A DNA stretch of 11,643 nucleotides from positions 1 through 11,643 of the forward strand of contig JACRDW010000092.1 of assembly GCA_016212785.1 (NCBI GenBank), read 5' to 3'. This DNA is from Methanobacteriota archaeon. GTDB taxonomy: Archaea > Hydrothermarchaeota > Hydrothermarchaeia > Hydrothermarchaeales > JACRDW01. Each line of letters begins with the position of its first letter. Position 1 is the stretch's first letter. The notes under the pieces are model-generated. The model searched no databases and had not been told where the DNA came from. It saw only the letters and a program-made list of their open reading frames with translations. The translations under genes were made by a program, and so were the position numbers. Positions 1-4,549 of the stretch are shown piece by piece.

Positions 1-297
1 CAGCGTGCTTTCCAGCTCGCCCCGAAGAACTGGCGGAAATCTCGGGTCCTGCACCGCAGCAGAAACTGCTGCCCTTGTTGTAGCCTCCACGAGAGGCATC
101 ACAGGCTCCGGATAGCCGATGCAGCCCCGCAAATCTTTTTTTGGATAGGTTTCCAAGGTAACGAAAACGCCTGCCTTTTCTTTCACTTTCTCAGGTGCAT
201 TTTTAGGCGGCACAGTAAGTTTTCCTTCGTTTAGATATTTCTCTATCGCGCTTCTGGCGAGCTTAACCAAAAAAGCGCCGTCCTCCAGAGAGTACAT
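1..297 (-). CDS. AMMECR1 domain protein (3' part beyond the window)
   Basis: Reading the minus strand from an ATG at 297 gives 99 uninterrupted codons to the left edge. Residues 56-62 are LRGCIGY, the signature of the AMMECR1 family. The following stretch (PVMPLVEATTRAAVSAA, then QDPRFPPV) also fits the family, in which a Ser/Ala-rich helix precedes a DPRF motif. Full-length archaeal members are about 200 residues, so roughly half is missing through the window edge and not through truncation. The family is widespread, and its exact biochemical role is unsettled; in many genomes it neighbours or is fused to MEMO1-like proteins. The ATG is preceded by GAAGGGA. An in-frame TTG two codons upstream is a weaker alternative. 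It lies downstream of, and in the same direction as, the iron transporter gene with a 79-nt gap. Confidence 0.88.
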   Translation of the reverse strand, partial: MYSLEDGAFLVKLARSAIEKYLNEGKLTVPPKNAPEKVKEKAGVFVTLETYPKKDLRGCIGYPEPVMPLVEATTRAAVSAAVQDPRFPPVLRGELESTL

Positions 298-376
298 TTT
301 CAATCCCTTCGTCGTTACACTCCTCGGTATTCAATATACAGCGCAGGAAGTATAAGTAATTTTGGGGTTGCAGACT

Positions 377-1252
377 TTACATCTCCACGTGCAACAACGT
401 CCTTACGAGGAATCCTATGCCAAACGTTAAAGCCGCTATTCCAAGGCTGATCAGCGTCATCTCAAAAAACCTTTCCCTGAAAGAAATGTCCTTTGCAACA
501 GAGATGTAAAAAGAGAATATGGAAATAACTATGAGCGCATTCAAAATTGTGAAGCTCAGGCTGAAATAGAAGTTTGTGAAAAGCAAGTAAGGAAAAATCA
601 GAAACAAAACAGTAAGAAGATAAGCCGAACCGCTGTAAACCGCTGCCTTTGATGGTTCTTGGATGCCTTCTTCTGATTTGGTCGATAAATATTCTGCGGC
701 AGATATCGCCAGCGACTCAGCAATCCCGGTAATTAAACCTGCCATTGCGATTATACGCGAATTTTGCAGAACGAGCGTCAATCCTGCAAGCGCTCCGAGA
801 AGCGATACAAGCGCATCATTCCAGCCGCGAACCACGGAGCTGATATATCTGAGCCGCTCTTCATCTATCAGCTCTATGAGTTCCTTTTCATGCTCGTCTT
901 CATCTTTCAAAATACTTTTGGCATCCGGCACAAATTTTGAGATATTTTCGTACGTTATTTTAGCCTGTTCTTCTCCCCTCTCCATTAATTTTATTCCAAA
1001 CGTTATTCCAAATATTCTTGAAATGTAAGAATACTTCCATATTTTCAGCTTATCCGCAGCTACGTCTTTGTTTGTATATTCCTTCCAGAAATTATAATGC
1101 TCCAGCTCCTCGCCTGCGATTCGTTTTAAAACTTCTTTATTGTGGGGGTCTTTTGTCGATTGAGATAACCTCCCATAGATGAAATGTTCCGTAACCTCGT
1201 TTCTTTGAGAAGCTAAGATTATTTTTTTCGTTTCTTCGTCCAAGTCTTTCAT
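377..1252 (-). CDS. Rubrerythrin-VIT1 fusion (Er-VIT / MbfA-like) iron transporter
   Basis: The 291-residue protein has two parts. Residues 1-135 form a ferritin-like (rubrerythrin) four-helix domain with diiron-type ligands E19/E22, E49-x-x-H52, E91/E94 and E118-x-x-H121. Residues 136-291 are a VIT1/CCC1-type membrane domain starting at RGWNDALVSLLGALAGL. About five hydrophobic segments can be seen, near 147-162, 167-190, 205-230, 232-252 and 266-287. This architecture is the erythrin-vacuolar iron transport family; characterised bacterial members (MbfA) export iron from the cytoplasm, with the ferritin domain sensing or binding Fe. The direction of transport here is inferred. A TATA box at 1277-1285 is centred about 29 nt before the ATG and there is no Shine-Dalgarno, so the transcript is probably leaderless. 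A short dyad just upstream may be an operator. Confidence 0.9.
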   Translation of the reverse strand: MKDLDEETKKIILASQRNEVTEHFIYGRLSQSTKDPHNKEVLKRIAGEELEHYNFWKEYTNKDVAADKLKIWKYSYISRIFGITFGIKLMERGEEQAKITYENISKFVPDAKSILKDEDEHEKELIELIDEERLRYISSVVRGWNDALVSLLGALAGLTLVLQNSRIIAMAGLITGIAESLAISAAEYLSTKSEEGIQEPSKAAVYSGSAYLLTVLFLIFPYLLFTNFYFSLSFTILNALIVISIFSFYISVAKDISFRERFFEMTLISLGIAALTFGIGFLVRTLLHVEM

Positions 1253-1276
1253 TGCTAAAGTATAGCTATTCAGCGC

Positions 1277-1285
1277 ATATATAAG
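1277..1285 (-). promoter_or_regulatory. TATA box of the Er-VIT gene
   Basis: The minus strand reads CTTATATATGCG here. Its centre is about 29 nt upstream of the ATG at 1252, so transcription should begin within a few bases of the start codon. Confidence 0.6.
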
Positions 1286-1296
1286 TTTTTAAAAGT

Positions 1297-1317
1297 AAAT
1301 TCGCAGTGTGCGAGTTT
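1297..1317. repeat. Imperfect dyad between divergent promoters
   Basis: The sequence has arms AAA-T-TCGCA and TGCGA-G-TTT around a GTG centre: eight of nine arm positions pair. It sits between the TATA box of the iron transporter (1277-1285) and that of the toxin-like gene (1343-1356). This is a position where an archaeal regulator could act on either promoter. No known regulator motif was recognised. Confidence 0.35.
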
Positions 1318-1342
1318 AGCCTCTTTTCTTGCCTTGAACATC

Positions 1343-1356
1343 TTTATTAATATATA
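1343..1356 (+). promoter_or_regulatory. TATA box of the PBECR-like/DUF2283 pair
   Basis: TTTATTAATATATA is centred about 26-29 nt before the ATG at 1378. No Shine-Dalgarno is visible, so the first gene of the pair is probably translated from a leaderless transcript. Confidence 0.6.
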
Positions 1357-1377
1357 GCGTCAGCTAATGGTAAAATA

Positions 1378-1692
1378 ATGAACATAATATTTGAGCTCGA
1401 AGATATCCTACGAAGAAAAATAATTCTTACTGGCGGAACACTTGAGCACATCTTAGAAAAACCTGAAATGTTAAATCAGGAGGAAAGAATCAAAGAAACG
1501 CTCACACAGCCAAGAATAATTAAGCGAAGCAATTACATCGAGACTGTTTTGCTTTATTATCGCTTATACGGTCAAACACCTGTTACACGAAAGTATTTAT
1601 TAGTAGTTCAAATAACAAATAGCATTGGCTACGTTAAGACCGCGTTTTATACTGATAGAATCAAAAAAGGCGAAACTATATGGGAAAAATGA
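1378..1692 (+). CDS. Small PBECR-like nuclease-fold protein (putative toxin)
   Basis: The product has 104 residues. Its layout is that of a family I recall from archaea and cyanobacteria: an N-terminal FELEDILRRKIILT, an EHILEKPEM block with His24, a central IKETLTQPRIIKRS block, the VLLYYRLYG strand, then YLLVVQI and a C-terminal TAFYTDRIKKGE. Such proteins are annotated as PBECR2-like (phage barnase/EndoU/ColicinE5-D/RelE-like nuclease fold) and are commonly followed by a DUF2283 gene, as here. A ribonuclease toxin role is therefore inferred from fold and neighbourhood, not demonstrated. The stop codon overlaps the next gene's ATG as ATGA, implying translational coupling. Base composition is more AT-rich than in the neighbours, consistent with mobile accessory DNA. 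Confidence 0.7.
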   Translation: MNIIFELEDILRRKIILTGGTLEHILEKPEMLNQEERIKETLTQPRIIKRSNYIETVLLYYRLYGQTPVTRKYLLVVQITNSIGYVKTAFYTDRIKKGETIWEK

Positions 1693-1895
1693 AGCTCTGG
1701 TACGATAAAGAATCCGACATCCTTGAAATCACCTTTGAGAATAAAAAAGGTTACGCCAAAGATGCCGGCAATGACGTCTGGATAAGAGTAGATGAGAAAG
1801 AAAATCCCATTGGAATAACAGTCATCGGCTTCAAAAAGCGCCCGCAGGAAATTGAGCTACCGATTGCTGTTTCTGTGAGCGAAGTTGAAGTTTGA
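1689..1895 (+). CDS. DUF2283 family protein (putative antitoxin)
   Basis: The 68-residue product starts MKLWYDKESDILEITF and continues with a GITVIGF strand and an IELPI segment, a typical small DUF2283 domain (all-beta, no enzyme residues evident). DUF2283 genes repeatedly sit beside small PBECR/RelE-like nuclease genes, and an antitoxin role has been inferred from that context. I chose the ATG at 1689 because it forms an ATGA overlap with the upstream stop and gives the usual family N-terminus. An in-frame ATG at 1680 would add only MGK. Downstream the sequence enters the tRNA region, with no clear terminator immediately after the stop. Confidence 0.75.
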   Translation: MKLWYDKESDILEITFENKKGYAKDAGNDVWIRVDEKENPIGITVIGFKKRPQEIELPIAVSVSEVEV

Positions 1896-1960
1896 TCTTC
1901 CACACATACATCTTTTCCATCAGTTGCATCCCTAACCCAGATTCGCCGTGTGCAAGACCT

Positions 1961-2000
1961 GTGCGCCGTGGCATGGACTCGAATCCCCTGAACGACAGGG
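1961..2000 (-). pseudogene. Degenerate tRNA 3'-half-like segment
   Basis: On the minus strand a 5-bp hairpin (CCCTG, loop TCGTT, CAGGG at 1986-2000) is followed by GATTCGAGTCC and then GCCACGGC-GCAC. This resembles the long variable arm, T-loop and acceptor 3' strand of a class II tRNA. The next bases copy the GCGCAC that follows the acceptor of the intact tRNA at 2024-2111. The T-stem pairs poorly, and no 5' half with a matching acceptor (GCCGTGG) is present. It is therefore best read as a decayed or partial tRNA copy, or as a chance resemblance. Confidence 0.3.
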
Positions 2001-2023
2001 AAGGTCGTTTTAATGACCCCGTG

Positions 2024-2111
2024 CGCTGCGGAGGGGGTTTGAACCCCTGATGACCTCGTGGGGGTCACACTCGGTCATAAGCCGAGCGCATTACCGCTCT
2101 GCCACCGCAGC
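2024..2111 (-). tRNA. Class II (Ser-like) tRNA with anticodon UAU
   Basis: A complete 88-nt cloverleaf reads on the minus strand. The acceptor stem is GCTGCGG/CCGCAGC (2105-2111 with 2025-2031). The D arm has a 3-bp stem GCA/TGC, with A14, G15 and the G18-G19 pair in the loop. The anticodon stem is CTCGG/CCGAG with loop CTTATGA. The 21-nt variable region carries a 5-bp stem TGACC/GGTCA, and the T arm is AGGGG-TTCAAAC-CCCCT. The discriminator is G73, and CCA is not encoded. U8-A14 and G15-C48 tertiary pairs are possible. Long variable arm plus G73 is the archaeal serine-tRNA pattern (leucine uses A73). Yet loop position 33 is T and positions 34-36 read TAT, which would decode the isoleucine codon AUA. 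Either this is a non-canonical tRNA or an anticodon-mutated tRNA-Ser copy. The fold is certain; the identity is not. Confidence 0.8.
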
Positions 2112-2140
2112 ATGCATAATTATTTATACCTGTTAAGATT

Positions 2141-2150
2141 GTATGATAAA
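2141..2150 (-). promoter_or_regulatory. Possible TATA box of the tRNA gene
   Basis: The minus strand reads TTTATCATAC, centred about 35 nt upstream of the tRNA 5' end, which would give a leader of roughly 9 nt. A second TATA-like stretch (2119-2128, TATAAATAAT) is too close to the mature 5' end to serve normally. Confidence 0.3.
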
Positions 2151-2151
2151 T

Positions 2152-2182
2152 TGACTTCGTGGGGGTTGGTGGCTCTGCCACC
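2152..2182 (-). repeat. Internally deleted partial copy of the tRNA
   Basis: Two segments match the intact tRNA in the same order and strand. Plus-strand bases 2152-2166 match 2051-2065 at 14 of 15 positions (variable arm). Bases 2172-2182 match 2096-2106 at 11 of 11 (D arm and acceptor edge). The 30 nt between them in the tRNA, including the anticodon arm, are replaced by 5 nt. This looks like a tRNA-derived remnant from duplication, or recombination at an integration site. Confidence 0.5.
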
Positions 2183-2188
2183 TTTTTT
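2168..2188 (+). terminator. Hairpin followed by six T
   Basis: GGTGGC-TCT-GCCACC is a perfect 6-bp stem followed by TTTTTT on the plus strand. Archaeal termination depends mainly on T-runs, so this could stop plus-strand transcription before the convergent Mut7-C operon. It is built from the tRNA-derived remnant, so the function may be incidental. Confidence 0.4.
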
Positions 2189-2245
2189 ATCGCAATTTGA
2201 TATTCTTTTTCCAAGAGCGCAGGAAAAGTAAAGGTGGAAGGGATT

Positions 2246-2302
2246 ATGCGCATTGTCGTTGACGATTACGGCGCGTATATTTCAAAGAAACAGAGTCGCT
2301 AA
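2246..2302 (+). pseudogene. 18-codon fragment resembling the N-terminus of Cas1
   Basis: An ATG at 2246, preceded by a strong Shine-Dalgarno (AAAGGTGG, 8 nt spacing), opens MRIVVDDYGAYISKKQSR and then a TAA. Archaeal Cas1 integrases commonly begin with this kind of beta-strand: MRLVVDGFG in the Archaeoglobus protein as I remember it, often followed by a basic KK segment. The match covers only the first strand and hairpin. Everything after residue 18 is missing, and the stop overlaps the end of the convergent gene at 2299. The quality of the ribosome-binding site suggests a once-real gene start. It could instead be an unrelated short ORF. No other cas gene or CRISPR repeat is in the window. 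Confidence 0.4.
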
Positions 2303-2682
2303 CTCCTCTTCAGAAAAACATATTTCCTCGGCATTAGATTTTTCCTGTCCATTTTGAAGCCGCAAACTCTGCATTTTTTGCCGACTGCTGCTTCGTTTCC
2401 GTACAGGTCTTTTACTTTGAGAACTTCGAGTTCGCTGCCGCACACATAGCATTTCTTTGCTTCTCTGTCTGTTTTTCTCTTCTCCACAAAAATTCTGACC
2501 GCAGGCAGCCTCGACGCAATTTTTCTCACCCGGTCTTCGGAAAGCATATAATACTGATTTTGCTCTTTCAGTTTTTTCAAAACCAGCGAGTGGAGCAACT
2601 TTTGCGATTCGACTTCTCTATATTTTTCCAGAATCTTGGTGATGGCGCTGCCAATCTCTTCCTCTCCGGGTATCTTGTACAT
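2299..2682 (-). CDS. Small archaeal zinc-ribbon protein, function unknown
   Basis: The 127-residue product has an N-terminal helical part (MYKIPGEEEIGSAITKILEKY) and a segment resembling a winged-helix unit at about 25-68 (SQKLLHSLVLKKL, then LSEDRVRKIASRL). It ends with a zinc ribbon whose ligands are C78-x2-C81 and C104-x2-C107. This layout is familiar from uncharacterised archaeal proteins; nucleic-acid binding is an inference from the two modules. The open frame extends 30 codons further upstream, but I place the start at 2682. That ATG lies 2 nt after the Mut7-C stop and gives the conserved MYKIPGEEE beginning, whereas the longer version would overlap the Mut7-C gene by 88 nt. The tight spacing indicates one operon and a related role. 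Confidence 0.72.
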   Translation of the reverse strand: MYKIPGEEEIGSAITKILEKYREVESQKLLHSLVLKKLKEQNQYYMLSEDRVRKIASRLPAVRIFVEKRKTDREAKKCYVCGSELEVLKVKDLYGNEAAVGKKCRVCGFKMDRKNLMPRKYVFLKRS

Positions 2683-2684
2683 CT

Positions 2685-3149
2685 TCAGACCCCCATGTTT
2701 AAACTCCTCACCCTTTCTCTTATATTTTTCCAGTGCCCGCCGTGCCAGTATATCTTTCCGCAGCTCCTGCATTCCCAGAACTCGCTTATGCGCTCAAATA
2801 CAGTTTTCGGCACCCTGTCTTTTATTTTTTCCTTTTTGATTTCTTCAACATCAGAGTTGCACATGGGACAGCGAGAAAATTCAGGAGCGGAGCGGATGAT
2901 GAGTTTTCTTTCTCTCACGACTTGCTTCAGCTGCTCCAGAATATTGTCGCTCGTTACGAGCGTTGCATCAATACTCATGTTTTTGGCTTTCTCGCACAGT
3001 TTTTTGTCTTTTGAGAGCAGTATTCTGCCTGATTTTGCGTGTTCGAGTATGCTGTTGTCGGAAACGTCATTTGCATACGCTACGTCGTATCCGCTCAGCC
3101 TCAGCCATCTCGCTAAGCGACCAAGCATCGAGTCTGCGATGAATTTCAT
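2685..3149 (-). CDS. Mut7-C RNase domain protein (PIN-like, zinc ribbon)
   Basis: The 154-residue product starts MKFIADSMLGRLARWLRLSGYDV, the classic opening of the Mut7-C RNase (DUF82, COG1656) family, a PIN-like nuclease fold. Asp6, Asp28/Asp31 and Asp48 (LLSKDKKL) are the acidic residues expected near the metal site. A C-terminal zinc ribbon has ligands C94-x2-C97 and C127-x2-C130, followed by the family's YWHGGHW motif at 134-140. Length matches stand-alone archaeal members (about 150-165 residues). An RNA-processing or decay role is known only by fold. The ATG at 3149 is 27 nt from the centre of a palindromic AT box, so the transcript should be leaderless. The downstream zinc-ribbon gene is probably co-transcribed. 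Confidence 0.88.
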   Translation of the reverse strand: MKFIADSMLGRLARWLRLSGYDVAYANDVSDNSILEHAKSGRILLSKDKKLCEKAKNMSIDATLVTSDNILEQLKQVVRERKLIIRSAPEFSRCPMCNSDVEEIKKEKIKDRVPKTVFERISEFWECRSCGKIYWHGGHWKNIRERVRSLNMGV

Positions 3150-3170
3150 AGATAATCATCAGCAAAGCAT

Positions 3171-3182
3171 AAATATATATTT
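3171..3182. promoter_or_regulatory. Palindromic TATA box serving two divergent operons
   Basis: AAATATATATTT is a perfect 12-bp palindrome. Its centre is 27 nt from the Mut7-C ATG (minus, leaderless) and about 52 nt from the CBS operon ATG (plus), predicting a plus-strand start near 3203. A single TBP site may be used in both orientations. Confidence 0.6.
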
Positions 3183-3189
3183 GAACGTA

Positions 3190-3216
3190 GAAGATTTTAT
3201 CAAAGATAAAATCTTC
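3190..3216 (+). promoter_or_regulatory. Perfect 12-bp inverted repeat at the CBS operon start
   Basis: Arm GAAGATTTTATC (3190-3201), loop AAA, then its exact complement (3205-3216). The centre at 3203 coincides with the transcription start predicted from the TATA box at 3171-3182. The right arm ends just before the Shine-Dalgarno GAGGT (3218-3222). It may be an operator that blocks RNA polymerase, or an RNA hairpin near the ribosome-binding site if transcription starts slightly upstream. No known family motif was recognised. Confidence 0.6.
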
Positions 3217-3228
3217 AGAGGTTCAAAA

Positions 3229-3783
3229 ATGGAAACGGAAATCAAAGTCGGAGAAGCAATGGAGCCAAGCGTTATAACTGTTGGACCGGATGCGCCTGCA
3301 GACGAAGTGACAAGAATGATGGCAAAGAAAGATATCGGAAGCGTTGTGGTCGTCGAGAACGGAAAACCCATAGGCATAGTTACAGAAAGGGACTTCTGCT
3401 TCGGCGTGGTTGCGAAAAACAAAATGCCGAGCAAGGTCAAGGTCAAAGATATAATGTCAGCTCCGCTTAAAACGATTGGACCTGACACGACTTTAAAGCA
3501 GGCGTCTAGATTAATGGCGAAGCACAATATTCGAAGGCTGCCTGTGATAGATAAAGGTGTTTTGGTAGGAATCATAACAAATAAGGATATACTTGCAATC
3601 TCTCCGCAGATGATTGAAATACTCGAAGAGCTTTCAAAGATGAATGCCGAACTGCATTCTACAAGGGAAACTCCAGAAAGAGGAACGTGCGAGGTTTGTG
3701 GAGACCTCATGGTACCGGTATACGAGGTTGATGGCATTTACGTCTGCGAGAGTTGTAAGGAGGAAAAGCCGGGTGGGGAATGA
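3229..3783 (+). CDS. Two-CBS-domain protein with C-terminal zinc ribbon
   Basis: The 184-residue protein has two CBS domains (about 8-62 and 70-125) with the ligand motifs GIVTERD (49-55) and GIITNKD (114-120). A helical linker leads to a zinc ribbon with C154-x2-C157 and C173-x2-C176. CBS pairs form Bateman modules that usually bind adenine nucleotides or S-adenosylmethionine. CBS plus zinc-ribbon proteins are a known archaeal family (Thermoplasma Ta0289 is the structural example), but their physiological role is open. I chose the ATG at 3229 because it follows GAGGT with 6 nt spacing and gives the normal CBS beginning; the open frame extends far upstream without meaning. It is the first gene of a three-gene CBS operon and overlaps the next by 11 nt. 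Confidence 0.88.
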   Translation: METEIKVGEAMEPSVITVGPDAPADEVTRMMAKKDIGSVVVVENGKPIGIVTERDFCFGVVAKNKMPSKVKVKDIMSAPLKTIGPDTTLKQASRLMAKHNIRRLPVIDKGVLVGIITNKDILAISPQMIEILEELSKMNAELHSTRETPERGTCEVCGDLMVPVYEVDGIYVCESCKEEKPGGE

Positions 3784-4549
3784 ACTGATAGATAATATAA
3801 TGAGCAGACCTCTGTCTGTCAGGGAAAGCGACTTAGCTACAAAAGTCAGGTCCATCTTCAGGAGGTCCGGATACAGAAGTCTGCCGGTTGTTGACGGGAA
3901 AGAAAGGCTTATTGGCATTATCACCAGACGCGATGTGCTGAAAATCACTTCTACGAAGTCTAATGTTACTGCAAAGGGAATAATGTCATCGCCTGTTATT
4001 TATCTCACCCCGGACGAAGATTTGCTCGGCGCTGCCAGAAAAATGCTCAGGGCAAAAGTAGGTAGAGCAATGGTCGTCGAGTCCAGGCAGAGCATGAAGT
4101 TAGCTGGGGTTGTGAGCACTCACGATATTTTAAAAGTGCTGTTCGAGAAGCATCGCTCTCCAAAAAAACTTGTTAAAGAAATAATGAATAGAAATGTATT
4201 CACCTGCTCCCCGAGCGATCCGATAACCAAGGTCTGGAGAAAGATGGAAGAGGTCAGCTGCACAGGCATGCCGGTTGTGAAAAAGAAAGTGCTTGGAATG
4301 GTAACCAGAGGGGATATAATAGCTGCAGGTTTTGCCAGAATTCACAGAGAGAACGAAAGCGGAAAAAGCAGAACATTGACTGTGGAGAGAGTCATGCAAA
4401 CTCCGGTCATTTCAATTGCTCCGGACGCAAAAATCGAAGACGCCGCAGCAATAATGCTGAAGAAGAATATCAGAAGCCTGCCGGTGATAGAGAAAGGCAA
4501 GCTTTTGGGCTTGGTTGACAGGAACGATATTATCGGAGAGATGATATGA
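3773..4549 (+). CDS. Four-CBS-domain protein
   Basis: The 258-residue product is almost entirely four CBS domains, at about 6-58, 67-122, 134-186 and 204-256, i.e. two Bateman modules. The G-h-h-T/S-x-x-D ligand motif is present as TRRD (51-54), STHD (115-118) and TRGD (178-181). In the fourth it is DRND (249-252), with Asp replacing Thr. There is no catalytic, membrane or DNA-binding domain, so the protein is a likely nucleotide sensor or adaptor acting on a partner, as proposed for AMPK-gamma-like archaeal proteins. The start is a GTG at 3773, with AGGAGG 9 nt upstream inside the end of the previous gene. No good ATG exists before the first CBS domain. It ends in an ATGA overlap with the next gene. 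Confidence 0.85.
   Translation: MGNELIDNIMSRPLSVRESDLATKVRSIFRRSGYRSLPVVDGKERLIGIITRRDVLKITSTKSNVTAKGIMSSPVIYLTPDEDLLGAARKMLRAKVGRAMVVESRQSMKLAGVVSTHDILKVLFEKHRSPKKLVKEIMNRNVFTCSPSDPITKVWRKMEEVSCTGMPVVKKKVLGMVTRGDIIAAGFARIHRENESGKSRTLTVERVMQTPVISIAPDAKIEDAAAIMLKKNIRSLPVIEKGKLLGLVDRNDIIGEMI

Noticed and set aside
2024..2111. Ordinary tRNA-Ile(UAU)
   Set aside because: The 21-nt paired variable region, the 3-bp D stem and G73 are not isoleucine-tRNA features. Only the anticodon fits.
1751..2253. Minus-strand open frames over the DUF2283 gene and tRNA region
   Set aside because: One is antisense to a recognisable domain and the other is a translation of the tRNA and its copy; neither has family features.
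1896..2302. CRISPR array near the possible cas1 fragment
   Set aside because: No regularly spaced direct repeats of 24-37 nt were seen. The repeats present are tRNA-derived and irregular.
2560..3228. Upstream extension of the first CBS gene by more than 220 codons
   Set aside because: It runs antisense through the Mut7-C gene and lacks recognisable sequence. The ATG at 3229 has the ribosome site, the promoter and the normal domain start.
3644..3772. Earlier ATG for the second CBS gene
   Set aside because: It would overlap the zinc-ribbon end of the first gene by about 140 nt in another frame. The GTG at 3773 has AGGAGG at good spacing and begins just before the first CBS domain.
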